The notes below the pieces were generated by a model. The model was not told the DNA's origin, made no database searches, and was given only the letters and a program-made list of their open reading frames with translations. DNA of 56,155 nucleotides from Sedimenticola sp. (GTDB lineage: Bacteria; Pseudomonadota; Gammaproteobacteria; Chromatiales; Chromatiaceae), in contig JALSQZ010000100.1 in assembly GCA_026985055.1 (NCBI GenBank), positions 1 to 56,155 of the forward strand. The letters are read 5' to 3'. Below, piece by piece: positions 19,069 through 31,067 of the stretch. Both the position numbers and the translations under genes were made by a program. The first letter of the stretch is position 1. Each line of letters starts with the position of its first letter.

Positions 19069-19439
19069 ATGATGCAGACACTGGCCATTGCTGCGGGAGG
19101 CGCGTTTGGCGCGTTGATGCGCTTCTGGGTGTCCACTGCTACCTATGCATGGCTGGGACGGGCGTTTCCCTGGGGAACCCTGATGGTGAACCTGCTCGGT
19201 TCTTTTGTCATGGGGCTGCTGTATATCCTGTTTCTCGAACGCTTGAGTACGGGGCCGGAATTGCGCGCTTTTCTGCTCATTGGCTTTCTCGGCGCCTTTA
19301 CCACCTTTTCCACCTTTTCCATCGAAACCTTCAATCTCATCGAGGAAGCCGAAATCGGCAAGGCGCTGCTCAATGCCGGTGGCAGCGTTGTGATTTGCAT
19401 TGCGGCGGCCTGGCTGGGCGTGATGGCCGGGAGGCAGTT

Positions 19440-19443
<4 letters not shown>
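19069..19443 (+). CDS. crcB: Fluoride channel CrcB (Fluc)
   Basis: A 124-residue inner-membrane fluoride exporter acting as a dual-topology dimer. Four membrane helices are evident. Signatures are GGAFGALMR near the N-terminus, the GTLMVNLLGSF segment carrying the pore Asn, and TFSTFS at about 79-84, which supplies the Phe/Ser pore residues. It overlaps the DUF190 gene by four bases. No room exists upstream for a fluoride riboswitch (25-base gap after rarA), so it is probably constitutive with rarA. Confidence 0.95.
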
Positions 19444-21039
<1,596 letters not shown>

Positions 21040-21068
21040 TGTCGTGCGAATCCCTCACAGATACGCTA

Positions 21069-21257
21069 TCAGTGTTTGACCAGCATGATCAGCAGGATAA
21101 CAAAGCCCACCACCAGTAGCAGTGGTACGATAACTGCCTGCCAGTCGCCTTTTTCCGCTTTGGGCGAGTTTTCCAGCCAGTGTTTCGCTGCCGGGTACAT
21201 GTAGATTAGCATCAGAACAAGGGTGATGCCCATGCCGATCTGCAGCCAGATATTCAT
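21069..21257 (-). CDS. Small two-helix membrane protein, unknown
   Basis: A 62-residue protein with two membrane helices (about 5-22 and 42-59) joined by a polar loop containing WLENSPKAEKGDWQ. ATG 21257 has an excellent site, TCCTCC at 21266-21271 (GGAGGA on the minus strand). It lies just after the terminator of the BI-1 gene. Similar tiny proteins beside serS are, from memory, common in gammaproteobacteria but uncharacterised. No function is offered. Confidence 0.75.
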   Translation of the reverse strand: MNIWLQIGMGITLVLMLIYMYPAAKHWLENSPKAEKGDWQAVIVPLLLVVGFVILLIMLVKH

Positions 21258-21280
21258 GTTTCAAATCCTCCAGACAGAAA

Positions 21281-21304
21281 AAAGCCCCGGATCTCCGGGG
21301 CTTT
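21281..21304 (-). terminator. Terminator after the BI-1 family gene
   Basis: AAAGCCCCGG (21281-21290) pairs with CCGGGGCTTT (21295-21304) over a four-base loop. On the minus strand the stem is followed by a T run (21283 down to 21278). It lies 15 bases past the stop of the gene ending at 21319. The next minus-strand gene starts 24 bases further on, so read-through may feed it. Confidence 0.85.
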
Positions 21305-21318
21305 CTGCGAGCTTTTCG

Positions 21319-21990
21319 TCATTCGTCGCCAAAGATTCCCAGAATCTGCAACAGACTGATGAAGATATTGAAGATGGACAGATACAGACCGTAGGTGGCA
21401 TGGATATAGTTGGTTTCTCCTCCATGAATCATCTGGCTGGTCTGAAACAGGATGAAACCGCTCATGAGCAGGATGAAGCCGGCGGCGACCGCGAGCTGCA
21501 GGGCGGGAATCTGCAGGAAGATGTTTGCCAGCATGGCCACCAGCAATACCATCATGCCGGCGAAAATGAAGCCGCCCATGAAACTGAAATCACGACGGCT
21601 GCTCAGAGCATAACCGGACAGACCGAGGAAGATTACGCCGGTACCGCCCAGAGCCAGGGCGACGGTCTGGGGACCATTGGGCAACTGAAGGTACAGGCTG
21701 ATGACCGCGCCCAGTCCAAACCCCATGAGGCCGGTAATGGCAAATATCACTCCCAGGCCGGCGGAGCTGTCCGCAGTACGCGGCAATACAAACATGCCCA
21801 TGAGCATGGCAACCAATACGGATGCCGTGTAGGTCCAAAAGGGAACCGCAAGGTAAACGGACAACATGGCCATCAAGCCGCTGAATAGCAGCGTGGCCGA
21901 CAACAGCATGTAGGTGTTCCTGATTACCTTGTTGGTGGCAAAGGTCTGTTGGCTCGATCGACTGACAGCCTGTTCGTAAATATTGTTCAT
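21319..21990 (-). CDS. BI-1/YccA family membrane protein
   Basis: A 223-residue integral membrane protein of the Bax inhibitor-1 superfamily with seven predicted helices; bacterial members (YccA, YbhL) modulate FtsH or act as pH-sensitive calcium leaks. Family marks are RNTYMLLSATLLFSGLMAM near the N-terminus and THATYGLYL-like HATYGLYLSIFNIFISLL at the end. ATG 21990 (MNNIYEQ) is preferred, with AGAGGA upstream; the frame extends to 22059 without a better site. Confidence 0.92.
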   Translation of the reverse strand: MNNIYEQAVSRSSQQTFATNKVIRNTYMLLSATLLFSGLMAMLSVYLAVPFWTYTASVLVAMLMGMFVLPRTADSSAGLGVIFAITGLMGFGLGAVISLYLQLPNGPQTVALALGGTGVIFLGLSGYALSSRRDFSFMGGFIFAGMMVLLVAMLANIFLQIPALQLAVAAGFILLMSGFILFQTSQMIHGGETNYIHATYGLYLSIFNIFISLLQILGIFGDE

Positions 21991-22454
21991 TTTGGTTCTC
22001 GATCCTCTCTGTGATTTTGAAATTGAGTGACGGCTATTTTGTAAAGACGAAGCCGCCATCCTGGAATTTATTTTTTCCGTATCAATTGCTTAGATGGTTT
22101 GCCGGGCCAAGAGTTCCGACGATGCTGTTCTGACAAGGTTATGTTTATAGCAGCATCCTCCAGCCATGGCAATTTGCCGTCGGCATGGTGCTTGGTTTCA
22201 CCTGTAGGGTTCCAGCTCGGGGAGAGAAAGGTCATATTGTGTAAGCGCAGGTAGGAAAGTTTTCCGGATATCGGATTTTTGGTGTTTTTACACTGTTGGA
22301 TTTGTACAATTCCCCGGATATTCGCTATACTGCAACAAGTATGCTCTGACTGGCTGTCTCCTGAAGGGAGAAGGCTGGAAAAGGATTGATAGTTTGGGGT
22401 GGGCGATCCAGCCCGATAAAATTGTAAATGTCTACATTTCAGGAGAAAGACAAG
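21991..22454. other. Intergenic region between BI-1 gene and OmpA-like gene
   Basis: About 460 bases between divergent genes. It holds a candidate promoter for the OmpA-like gene at 22302-22331 and presumably one for the BI-1 gene near 22000-22060. No open frame, RNA gene or strong hairpin was recognised in between. The 120-base leader after 22331 is long and could carry regulatory RNA structure. Confidence 0.5.
22302..22331 (+). promoter_or_regulatory. Candidate sigma-70 promoter for the OmpA-like gene
   Basis: TTGTAC at 22302-22307 and TATACT at 22326-22331 are 18 bases apart, a reasonable -35/-10 pair. It lies about 120 bases upstream of ATG 22455, leaving a long untranslated leader. Confidence 0.5.
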
Positions 22455-23129
22455 ATGTTCGATTCAAACAAGAAAATCGCCACGGTTGCGGCGGCTGTGG
22501 GCCTGATTCTGGGTTCTTCCGTAGCCTCTGCCGAGGATCCCATGCGCGCTTACGCAATGGATGCTGAAAAATCCGTCGTAACCAACGCGTATGGCGAGTG
22601 CTGGCAGTCCAAGGGCGGAGTCAAGACGCTGATCGAAAAATGCGGTGACACCATTGCCAAGGAAGAAGTCAAGGCAGAGCCTGTTCCTGTTGATGGCGAC
22701 GATGACAATGACGGCGTGCCCAACAGCCGTGACAAATGCCCCAACACCGCTGCAGGCGCTACCGTGGATGCCGACGGTTGCCAAATCGTCGAGAACCTGA
22801 CCATCAACCTGGTAGTCGAAGAGTTCGACTTTGACAGTGCGGTTCTCAAGCCCGAGATGAAGAGTGCTCTGGAGAGCTTTGCTGAAAAGGTCAAGGCCAG
22901 CCCCGGTCATGAGTCCGTGACCGTAATCGGTCATACTGACAGCACGGGTCCTGAAGACTACAATATGAAGCTGTCCGTGCGTCGCGCCCAGGCTGCGGCT
23001 GACTATCTGGAGTCTCTGGGTATCGATTCCATCAGCGTCAAGGGCATGGGCGAAACCAGCCCCATCGCCAGCAACAAGACCAAAGAGGGTCGCGCACAGA
23101 ACCGTCGTATCGAAATCACTACCCACTGA
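22455..23129 (+). CDS. OmpA-family outer-membrane protein with thrombospondin type 3 repeats
   Basis: A 224-residue envelope protein. ATG 22455 follows AGGAG at 22441-22445. A signal peptide ends at about residue 26 (SSVASA). A short segment with the family mark YGECWQS follows. A calcium-binding type 3 repeat comes next (about 84-112, DGDDDNDGVPNSRDKCPNT), then an OmpA C-terminal peptidoglycan-binding domain (about 115-224) with VTVIGHTDSTG and LSVRRAQAAADYLESLG. It has no full eight-strand barrel, so it is a short OmpA-like lipid-free anchor protein. A strong terminator follows, and it is probably highly expressed. Confidence 0.92.
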   Translation: MFDSNKKIATVAAAVGLILGSSVASAEDPMRAYAMDAEKSVVTNAYGECWQSKGGVKTLIEKCGDTIAKEEVKAEPVPVDGDDDNDGVPNSRDKCPNTAAGATVDADGCQIVENLTINLVVEEFDFDSAVLKPEMKSALESFAEKVKASPGHESVTVIGHTDSTGPEDYNMKLSVRRAQAAADYLESLGIDSISVKGMGETSPIASNKTKEGRAQNRRIEITTH

Positions 23130-23173
23130 CAGGTGGCGCTGTGATGGCGTCTTCACGGGCGCCGACGGACAAG

Positions 23174-23201
23174 GCCGGTGCTTGCAAGCACCGGCTTTTT
23201 T
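23174..23201 (+). terminator. Rho-independent terminator of the OmpA-like gene
   Basis: GCCGGTGCTTG (23174-23184) and CAAGCACCGGC (23185-23195) form a perfect inverted repeat, followed by six T. It lies 45 bases after the stop. Confidence 0.9.
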
Positions 23202-23306
23202 CGTTCGACCAGACATCCCGCTTATGGTGATTAATAGTGGGACATTCCGGTCGCATATGTACACGGGTTTCCCTGTTTTTCGGGCTCACCGCTGAGGAAA
23301 GATATC

Positions 23307-25217
23307 ATGCCGGAAATCACCCTTCCAGACGGCTCCAAGAGAGCTTTCGATCATCCTGTCTCCGTAGCTGACGTGGCGGCCGATATTGGTCCCGGCCTGG
23401 CCAAGGCCACTCTGGCAGGCAGGGTGAATGGCAAACTGGTGGACGCTTCCACGATCCTCGATGAGGATGCCGAGCTGGCGATAGTCACGGATCGTGATGA
23501 AGATGCGCTGGAACTGGTTCGTCATGACGCCGCCCATGTCATGGCTCAGGCAGTGCAGGAGCTCTATCCCGATACCCAGGTAACCATTGGCCCTGCCATC
23601 GAAGATGGTTTTTACTATGATTTTGCCCGCAAAGAGCCTTTTTCGCCGGATGATCTGAAAAAGATCGAAGACCGCATGCGTGAGATCGTGGGGCGCGATC
23701 TGCCGATTCAGCGTGAAGTCTGGGATCGGGAAGAGGCGAAAAAGGTTTTTGCCGATCTGGGTGAGCACTATAAGGTGGAGCTCATCGACGCCATTCCCGA
23801 AGGCGAGCCGGTGAGCATCTATCGTCAGGGAGACTGGTTTGACGTATGCCGGGGACCGCATCTTCCCAGTACCGGCAAGCTGCCCAAGGCTTTCAAGCTG
23901 ATGAAGCTGGCGGGAGCCTACTGGCGAGGTGATTCCAGCAACGAGATGCTGCAGCGCATCTATGGCACGGCCTGGCGTAACAAGAAGGAACTCAAGGCCT
24001 ATCTGCATCGTCTGGAAGAAGCCGAGAAGCGGGATCATCGCAAGATCGGCAAGGCGCTGGATTTGTTCCATACCCAGGAGGAAGCGCCAGGCATGGTGTT
24101 CTGGCATGACAAGGGTTGGCAGATCTACTTGTCCGTTCAGGAATATATTCGCCGGAAACTGCGCAAAAACGGCTATCAGGAAGTGCATACGCCAGAGATC
24201 ATCGATCGCAGCCTGTGGGAGAAATCCGGCCACTGGGAAAAGTTTGGCGACATGATTTTCACCACCCACTCGGAGAACCGGGACTATGCCATCAAGCCCA
24301 TGAATTGCCCCGCCCATGTACAGATCTACAACCATGGTCTGCGCAGCTATCGTGATCTGCCCCTGCGTCTGGCGGAATTCGGTTCCTGTCATCGCAATGA
24401 GCCTTCAGGCACCCTGCATGGCATCATGCGGGTGCGCAACTTCGTACAGGATGACGCCCACATCTTCTGCACAGAGGATCAGATTCTGTCCGAAGTGTCG
24501 GCTTTCATCGACCTGTTGTTCGAGGTGTACCGGGATTTCGGCTTTGAAGATGTACTCATCAAGCTTTCAACCCGTCCAGAAAAGCGGGTGGGCGCGGACG
24601 AGCTTTGGGACAAGGCAGAAAAATCCCTGGAAGACGCACTCAATCACAAGAATCTGGCCTGGGAACTGCAGCCGGGAGAGGGGGCTTTCTACGGCCCCAA
24701 GATCGAGTTTTCCCTGAAGGATTGTCTCGGCAGGGTATGGCAGCTGGGAACCATACAACTGGATTTCTCCATGCCGGAGCGTCTGGGGGCGCACTACATT
24801 GCAGAAGACAACAGCAAGCAGGTGCCGGTCATGTTGCACCGGGCCATTCTTGGCTCTTTGGAGCGTTTCATCGGTATTCTCATCGAACACTATGCCGGCG
24901 CGCTGCCTGTGTGGTTGTCGCCGGAACAGGTGGTGGTGATGAATATCACAGACAAACAGGCCGATTATGTCGAGGAAGTTACACAAAAGCTGAAAAAACA
25001 GGGCTTCCGGGTGCAAATTGACTTGAGAAACGAGAAGATCGGCTTTAAAATCCGCGAGCACACATTACAGCGCATTCCTTATTTGCTGGTCGTGGGTGAC
25101 CGGGAAATGGAACATGGCGCCGTAGCCGTGCGCAAGCGTGGCGGGGAAGACCTGGGGGCGATGCCTCTCGATGACTTCATCGCTACATTGCACCAAGATG
25201 TGAAAAACAGGGTCTGA
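23307..25217 (+). CDS. thrS: Threonyl-tRNA synthetase
   Basis: Class II synthetase charging tRNA-Thr, 636 residues, full length. A TGS domain (about 1-62) is followed by the editing domain with [11 protein letters not shown], whose histidines help remove mischarged serine. The catalytic core has [12 protein letters not shown] and [26 protein letters not shown]. The anticodon-binding domain is at about 535-636. GAGGAAAG precedes ATG 23307. The untranslated leader is long enough to hold a tRNA-like operator as in E. coli, but none was recognised. First gene of the translation block. Confidence 0.97.
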   Translation: MPEITLPDGSKRAFDHPVSVADVAADIGPGLAKATLAGRVNGKLVDASTILDEDAELAIVTDRDEDALELVRHDAAHVMAQAVQELYPDTQVTIGPAIEDGFYYDFARKEPFSPDDLKKIEDRMREIVGRDLPIQREVWDREEAKKVFADLGEHYKVELIDAIPEGEPVSIYRQGDWFDVCRGPHLPSTGKLPKAFKLMKLAGAYWRGDSSNEMLQRIYGTAWRNKKELKAYLHRLEEAEKRDHRKIGKALDLFHTQEEAPGMVFWHDKGWQIYLSVQEYIRRKLRKNGYQEVHTPEIIDRSLWEKSGHWEKFGDMIFTTHSENRDYAIKPMNCPAHVQIYNHGLRSYRDLPLRLAEFGSCHRNEPSGTLHGIMRVRNFVQDDAHIFCTEDQILSEVSAFIDLLFEVYRDFGFEDVLIKLSTRPEKRVGADELWDKAEKSLEDALNHKNLAWELQPGEGAFYGPKIEFSLKDCLGRVWQLGTIQLDFSMPERLGAHYIAEDNSKQVPVMLHRAILGSLERFIGILIEHYAGALPVWLSPEQVVVMNITDKQADYVEEVTQKLKKQGFRVQIDLRNEKIGFKIREHTLQRIPYLLVVGDREMEHGAVAVRKRGGEDLGAMPLDDFIATLHQDVKNRV

Positions 25218-25234
25218 AACGCGACAGGCGTTTC
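25216..25234 (+). promoter_or_regulatory. Hairpin between thrS and infC
   Basis: GAAACGC (25216-25222) pairs with GCGTTTC (25228-25234) over a five-base loop, beginning inside the thrS stop codon. No T run follows, so it is not a simple terminator. It may pace transcription, or protect or expose the infC ribosome site 25 bases downstream (inference). Confidence 0.4.
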
Positions 25235-25270
25235 GGGCATGAGCAGTAAAATCGTACAGAGGACCTGGCT

Positions 25271-25792
25271 ATAGCTAAACAAGACAAAAGAAACCGGTTG
25301 AATACCGATATCACCGTTCCCGAAGTGCGTCTCATCGACGAGAAGGGTGAGCAGGTAGGCATCGTTTCCATAGAAGAAGCGTTGGACGCGGCAGCAGGCG
25401 CCGGTCTTGATCTGGTGGAAATCGTGCCCAACGCGGAACCGCCGGTTTGCCGTATCATGGATTATGGCAAATTTGTATTCGAGGCCAAGAAGCAGAAGCA
25501 GGCCGCGAAGAAGAAGCAAAAACAGGTCCAGGTAAAGGAGATAAAATTCCGGCCCCGTACCGATTCCGGAGATTATGCGATCAAGTTGCGCAACTTGAGG
25601 CGTTTTCTGGATAACGGCGACAAGGCCAAGGTGACCATGCGTTTCCGTGGCCGTGAACATGCCCACAGGGAACTGGGGCTGGATGTGCTCAACCGGATCG
25701 AAAAAGATCTGGAGGACATCGCCCAGGTCGAACAGCGCCCGGCCATGGAAGGTCGGCAGATGGTCATGGTGCTGGGGCCGCGCAAAAAATAG
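25271..25792 (+). CDS. infC: Translation initiation factor IF-3, with AUA start codon
   Basis: IF-3 checks start codons and splits ribosomes. The protein is 173 residues when started at ATA 25271. GAGGA at 25259-25263 lies seven bases upstream, and the decoded N-terminus [20 protein letters not shown] matches the normal IF-3 start. The first ATG (25298) is internal and would delete conserved residues. Rare AUU/AUC/AUA starts are the known means by which IF-3 represses its own synthesis. The N domain, the lysine-rich linker (about 76-92) and the C domain ([23 protein letters not shown]) are complete. The stop codon's last G is the first base of repeat copy B. Confidence 0.93.
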   Translation: MAKQDKRNRLNTDITVPEVRLIDEKGEQVGIVSIEEALDAAAGAGLDLVEIVPNAEPPVCRIMDYGKFVFEAKKQKQAAKKKQKQVQVKEIKFRPRTDSGDYAIKLRNLRRFLDNGDKAKVTMRFRGREHAHRELGLDVLNRIEKDLEDIAQVEQRPAMEGRQMVMVLGPRKK

Positions 25793-25936
25793 GGCATCTC
25801 CAAAAATCGAGATGCCCGAGCGGGACAGGGATGTCCCACCATTTTCGATCACTACAAGTGATTGAAAATGGGAACAAAGAGGAAATCGCATTTTCTCTTT
25901 GCGACCAGAAAAATTCCTTCCATGGAATTTTTCGAG
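25792..25936 (+). repeat. Five-hairpin dispersed repeat, copy B (complete), in the infC-rpmI gap
   Basis: Complete copy in plus orientation, beginning with the final base of the infC stop codon. All five hairpins are present. The first stem has one mismatch (CTCC instead of CTCG). The third and fourth contain G opposite T, which in RNA are G-U pairs. The loop of the fifth hairpin reads TTCCAT, the reverse complement of ATGGAA found in copy C. It is transcribed within the thrS-infC-rpmI-rplT block. Confidence 0.9.
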
Positions 25937-25955
25937 GTCTCCAATAGCTTTACCC

Positions 25956-25971
25956 GTTCCCGGCAGGGAAC
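25956..25971 (+). promoter_or_regulatory. Hairpin upstream of rpmI, possible part of an L20 operator
   Basis: GTTCCC (25956-25961) pairs with GGGAAC (25966-25971) over GGCA. It lies 75 bases before rpmI, in the region where enteric bacteria carry the L20 translational operator. The link to L20 is by position only. Confidence 0.35.
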
Positions 25972-26046
25972 AAAATGCAGTGGCCGGGCCGAAAGGCATT
26001 GCCTGGGTCACTCCTAAATTCATCCGTAACTTACAGGAGAAAGAAA

Positions 26047-26241
26047 ATGCCAAAGATAAAGACCAACCGGGGCGCAGCCAAGCGGTTCAAGAAAACCGCC
26101 GGCGGCTTCAAGCGAAACCAGTCTCATCGCCGTCATATTCTGACCAAGAAGAGCACCAAGCGTAAGCGTCATTTGCGTTCACCCGCCATGCTGCACAAGG
26201 CCGATGTGGCCGCTGCTCGCCGCATGATTCCCTACGCCTGA
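26047..26241 (+). CDS. rpmI: 50S ribosomal protein L35
   Basis: A 64-residue basic ribosomal protein, recognised by [19 protein letters not shown] and [20 protein letters not shown] 26047 follows AGGAGA at 26035-26040. Usually cotranscribed with infC and rplT and repressed in translation by L20. Here the upstream gap is 254 bases because repeat copy B lies in it. rplT begins 28 bases after the stop. Confidence 0.97.
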   Translation: MPKIKTNRGAAKRFKKTAGGFKRNQSHRRHILTKKSTKRKRHLRSPAMLHKADVAAARRMIPYA

Positions 26242-26269
26242 TTCATAGTTTCGTTAAAGGAGATTCAAG

Positions 26270-26629
26270 ATGCCCCGAGTAAAACGTGGTGTAACGGCGC
26301 ACAAGCGCCACAAGAAGGTTCTCAAGCAAGCCAAGGGCTATTACGGCGCGCGCAGCAAAGTCTATCGCGTCGCCAAGCAGGCGGTCATCAAGGCAGGTCA
26401 GTATGCCTATCGTGACCGTCGCCAGCGCAAGCGTCAGTTCCGCGCCCTGTGGATTCAGCGCATCAATGCCGCCGCGCGTCTGAACGATCTGTCCTACAGC
26501 AAGTTCATGCACGGTCTGGACAAGGCTGGTATCGAGATCGATCGCAAGATGCTGGCGGACATTGCTGTCCATGACATGCCGGCGTTTAGTCAGCTCGCAG
26601 AAAAGGCCAAGGCCGCTCTCGCGAGTTGA
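26270..26629 (+). CDS. rplT: 50S ribosomal protein L20
   Basis: A 119-residue primary 23S rRNA-binding protein needed for early 50S assembly, and the autogenous repressor of rpmI-rplT in enteric bacteria. Signatures are [52 protein letters not shown] and [14 protein letters not shown] precedes ATG 26270. A two-hairpin attenuator-like region separates it from pheS. Confidence 0.97.
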   Translation: MPRVKRGVTAHKRHKKVLKQAKGYYGARSKVYRVAKQAVIKAGQYAYRDRRQRKRQFRALWIQRINAAARLNDLSYSKFMHGLDKAGIEIDRKMLADIAVHDMPAFSQLAEKAKAALAS

Positions 26630-26658
26630 TCGGTTCCCGCCGCCTTGCGGCAGACTGA

Positions 26659-27762
<1,104 letters not shown>

Positions 27763-27787
27763 TCAATCCATAAGGAAGTAAAGCATC

Positions 27788-30166
27788 ATGCAATTCAGTG
27801 AAGCCTGGTTACGAGAATGGGTGAACCCCCAAGCAAGTACCGAAGAACTGGCCGATGCCCTGAGCATGGCCGGCCTGGAAGTGGATGGCGTGACGCCTGC
27901 TGCTCCTGCGTTCAGTGGCGTGGTGGTAGGTGAGGTGCTGGACTGTCAGCGTCATCCTGATGCAGACAAGTTGTCTGTCTGTCAGGTGAATATCGGTGAA
28001 GGCGAACCTGTACAGATTGTCTGCGGGGCAAGGAATGTAGTGGCGGAGATGAAAGTTCCGGTGGCCATCGTGGGTGCTGTACTGCCCGGGGAATTCAAAA
28101 TCAGAAAAGCAAAGCTGCGTGGGCAGGAATCCCGGGGCATGATCTGCTCCGCAGCAGAGCTGGGCCTGGCGGATTCTTCGGACGGCATCATGCCCTTGCC
28201 CGAGGATGCGCCCGTAGGTGAAGACCTGCGCAATTACATGCAGCTGGATGATCAGCTGATCGATGTTGATCTCACCCCGGACCGGGGTGACTGTCTGAGT
28301 CTGGCCGGCATTGCCCGGGATGTGGGCGTAATCTATTCGGCTGAGGTAAAAGACTGGCGGATTCAGGAAATTTCGGCCACTGTCGATGCGCGGCAATCAG
28401 TAGAGCTGGAAGCGCCCCAAGCCTGCCCCCGGTATGCCTGCCGTGTATTGCGAGGTATCGATGCCCAGGCCCGGACGCCACTGTGGATGGTGGAAAAGCT
28501 GCGCCGCAGCGGCATCCGCAGCATCAGTCCGGTGGTGGATGTAACCAATTATGTAATGATCGAACTGGGCCAGCCCATGCATGCTTTTGATCTGGACAAG
28601 CTGGCTGGCGCCATTCATGTGCGTCTTTCCGATGGTGGCGAAAAACTTACTTTGCTCGATGGCAGTGAAATCGAGGTGCAGAAGGGGAGTTTGCTCATTG
28701 CCGATGAGGACAAACCTCTGGCCCTTGCGGGAATCATGGGGGGGGAGGCGTCTGCTGTTACCGAGGAAACGCGGGACATACTGCTGGAAGCGGCTTTTTT
28801 CACTCCCACAGCCATTATTGGCAAGGCGCGTTCCTATGGGCTGCATACGGATTCATCCCACCGGTTCGAGCGGGGAGTGGACTGGCAGCTTCAGCGGCGG
28901 GCGCTGGAACGTGCCACAGATCTGCTGCTGCATATCGTCGGCGGTGACGCTGGCCCGGTGGTGGAAGTGGCTTCCGAAGCGCATCTTCCTGTCGACACAG
29001 AGATCCATCTGCGCCGCCGCCAGGTGCCGCGCATACTGGGCGTGGATATCGACGATGCCAGCATCGTTGATATTCTGGAGCGGCTGGGCATGAGGGTGAA
29101 AACAGCCGAAGATGGATGGCGCGTACAGGCTCCGAGCTGGCGCTTCGATATCAGTATCGAGGCTGATCTGATCGAGGAAATTGGCCGCATCTACGGATAT
29201 GCCGACATTCCCGAGAATCTGTCTTCCGCACCGGTAAGCGTACAGGCTGTGGCCGAAGCGGCCCTGCATCTGGATCGTCTCAAGGACTTGCTGGTGGACA
29301 GGGACTATCAGGAAGTGGTGACCTACAGTTTCATCTCTCCGGAACTGGCGGAATTGCTGACCCCCGGGGCGAAGGCAATCCGCCTGGCCAATCCGATTTC
29401 CGCGGACATGTCCGTAATGCGTGCCAGCCTCTGGCCCGGTCTGTTGTCCACATTGCAATACAATCTTGCTCGACAGCAGGACAGGGTGCGCCTCTTTGAA
29501 ACCGGGCAGGTCTTTCTGGAAGATGGTGATGACATCCATCAGCCGGAAATGTTCGCAGGTCTGGTCTATGGTGAGAAGCTGCCGGAGCGCTGGAGCAACA
29601 ATCCCGGCAAAGTGGATTTCTATGATCTGAAAGGCGATGTGGAAGCAATACTGGCCATGGTGGATGACAGCAGCGCTTTCTCCATCCAGGCTGTGGAAGA
29701 CAGCGCAATGCATCCGGGGCAGTCGGCTGTCATCTTGCGCAACGGCGAAGAGATCGGGCGGCTGGGCATGCTCCATCCTGCTCTCCAGGCCAAACTGGAT
29801 ATCCCGAATAATGTCTTTCTCTTTCAGATTCGTCTGTCTGGCCTGGAAAATGGGCGTATTCCTGCTTATTCAGCGGTTTCCCGGTATCCTGCCATTCGCC
29901 GGGATTTGGCCCTGCTGGTAAATGCGGAAGTTTCCTGGGCGCAGGTGCAAGAAGTGGCCAGAAAAGCGGCGCCGGAAATTGTACGAGACATTCGCCTATT
30001 TGACGTCTATACTGGGGACAATATAGACTCAGGTCTAAAAAGTCTTGCCTTAAGCTTGATTTTACAGGATTATTCTCACACTCTTACTGATGATGAGACA
30101 GATCGGGCCGTAGAGGCCGTGCTTGAGGCGCTGGATACCGAACTGTCAGCCAAACTGCGGGATTGA
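27788..30166 (+). CDS. pheT: Phenylalanyl-tRNA synthetase beta subunit
   Basis: Non-catalytic but structural and editing subunit of PheRS, 792 residues. It has an N-terminal tRNA-binding EMAP-like domain (about 39-148, [21 protein letters not shown]). The B3/B4 editing domain follows (about 210-370), then the DNA-binding-like B5 domain (about 400-470) and a catalytic-like domain. The C-terminal anticodon-binding FDX-ACB domain is at about 698-791 ([12 protein letters not shown]). AAGGAAG lies before ATG 27788. Confidence 0.96.
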   Translation: MQFSEAWLREWVNPQASTEELADALSMAGLEVDGVTPAAPAFSGVVVGEVLDCQRHPDADKLSVCQVNIGEGEPVQIVCGARNVVAEMKVPVAIVGAVLPGEFKIRKAKLRGQESRGMICSAAELGLADSSDGIMPLPEDAPVGEDLRNYMQLDDQLIDVDLTPDRGDCLSLAGIARDVGVIYSAEVKDWRIQEISATVDARQSVELEAPQACPRYACRVLRGIDAQARTPLWMVEKLRRSGIRSISPVVDVTNYVMIELGQPMHAFDLDKLAGAIHVRLSDGGEKLTLLDGSEIEVQKGSLLIADEDKPLALAGIMGGEASAVTEETRDILLEAAFFTPTAIIGKARSYGLHTDSSHRFERGVDWQLQRRALERATDLLLHIVGGDAGPVVEVASEAHLPVDTEIHLRRRQVPRILGVDIDDASIVDILERLGMRVKTAEDGWRVQAPSWRFDISIEADLIEEIGRIYGYADIPENLSSAPVSVQAVAEAALHLDRLKDLLVDRDYQEVVTYSFISPELAELLTPGAKAIRLANPISADMSVMRASLWPGLLSTLQYNLARQQDRVRLFETGQVFLEDGDDIHQPEMFAGLVYGEKLPERWSNNPGKVDFYDLKGDVEAILAMVDDSSAFSIQAVEDSAMHPGQSAVILRNGEEIGRLGMLHPALQAKLDIPNNVFLFQIRLSGLENGRIPAYSAVSRYPAIRRDLALLVNAEVSWAQVQEVARKAAPEIVRDIRLFDVYTGDNIDSGLKSLALSLILQDYSHTLTDDETDRAVEAVLEALDTELSAKLRD

Positions 30167-30171
30167 ACAGA

Positions 30172-30471
30172 ATGTCACTGACCAAGGCAAAGATGGCCGA
30201 AGCCCTGTTTGATGAACTGGGATTGAACAAACGTGAAGCCAAGGGGCTTGTCGAACTCTTTTTTGAAGAGATACGTGGTGCTCTTGAAAATGGCCAGCAG
30301 GTTAAATTGTCCGGATTCGGCAATTTTGACCTGCGGGAAAAGAACCCACGCCCCGGAAGAAATCCGAAAACAGGTGAAGAAATTCTCGTAAGTGCAAGAA
30401 GAGTAGTGACTTTCCGTCCTGGACAAAAACTCAAAGCTCGAGTGGAAACCTATGCTGGATCCGAACAGTAG
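30172..30471 (+). CDS. ihfA: Integration host factor alpha subunit
   Basis: One half of the DNA-bending IHF heterodimer, 99 residues. The family core is unmistakable: [38 protein letters not shown] and [12 protein letters not shown], with the beta-arm proline. ATG 30172 is preferred over TTG 30163, which would overlap the pheT stop. Gene order pheT-ihfA is conserved in gammaproteobacteria. It overlaps the following MerR gene by 20 bases. Confidence 0.96.
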   Translation: MSLTKAKMAEALFDELGLNKREAKGLVELFFEEIRGALENGQQVKLSGFGNFDLREKNPRPGRNPKTGEEILVSARRVVTFRPGQKLKARVETYAGSEQ

Positions 30472-30808
30472 CGCAGTAGAACTACCCCCGATTCCAGGCA
30501 AGCGTTATTTTACCATCGGTGAAGTGAGTGAGCTTTGCCAGGTAAAGCCTCATGTGTTGCGTTACTGGGAACAGGAGTTTCCCCAGCTCAAACCGGTAAA
30601 ACGACGGGGTAACCGGCGCTATTACCAGCGTCACGATGTCATCATGATTCGCCAGATTCGCAGCCTGTTGTACGAGCAGGGGTTCACCATAGGCGGCGCA
30701 AGGCAAAAGCTCGATGGTGAAGATGCCCAGGAAGACAAGAGTCAGAGCCACCAGATCATTCGTCAGCTTCTGGCAGAACTGGAAGAAGTGGCGCAGATAC
30801 TCAAATAG
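30452..30808 (+). CDS. MerR-type transcriptional regulator downstream of ihfA
   Basis: A 118-residue one-domain MerR protein: winged helix at about 19-88 ([38 protein letters not shown]) and a short C-terminal helix. It lacks the long effector-binding part of classical MerR proteins. This gene regularly follows ihfA in gammaproteobacteria and its target is unknown. It overlaps ihfA by 20 bases and is followed five bases later by repeat copy C. Confidence 0.9.
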   Translation: MLDPNSSAVELPPIPGKRYFTIGEVSELCQVKPHVLRYWEQEFPQLKPVKRRGNRRYYQRHDVIMIRQIRSLLYEQGFTIGGARQKLDGEDAQEDKSQSHQIIRQLLAELEEVAQILK

Positions 30809-30813
30809 TCGGA

Positions 30814-30958
30814 GGGCATCTCGAAAAATCGAGATGCCCGAGTGGGACAGGGATGTCCCGCCATTTTCAATCACCACAAGTGATTGAAAATGTGAGCAAA
30901 GAGAAAATTGCATTTTCTCTTTGCGACGAGAAAAATTCCATGGAAGGAATTTTTCGAG
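30814..30958 (+). repeat. Five-hairpin dispersed repeat, copy C (complete)
   Basis: The best-paired complete copy, plus orientation, beginning five bases after the merR-type stop. Arms: GGGCATCTCGA/TCGAGATGCCC; GGGACA/TGTCCC; CATTTTCAATCAC/GTGATTGAAAATG; GCAAAGAGAAAAT/ATTTTCTCTTTGC; GAAAAATTCC/GGAATTTTTC. The stretch to 31067 after it holds the small inverted repeat ACCGGCAAACCGGT but no gene or tRNA. Confidence 0.92.
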
Positions 30959-31067
30959 ACCCCGAGACCCCCCGGAGTCGGGCCACCGGCAAACCGGTTG
31001 TGTGTACGAGAGCGCCGTCAGGCGATCTTGTCAGAGTATCGAAAGATTCCGTATTTTCAATATTCTG

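Noticed and set aside
23215..23265. Partial repeat copy suggested by GGTGATTA and GTGGGACAT
   Set aside because: Matches are short and the hairpin order is not kept.
25298..25792. infC starting at ATG 25298
   Set aside because: It lacks the conserved N-terminus and has no ribosome site; ATA 25271 has both.
30961..31067. Possible tRNA-Pro after the ihfA-merR pair, as in some relatives
   Set aside because: No cloverleaf, T-loop GTTCGA or CCA end could be found.
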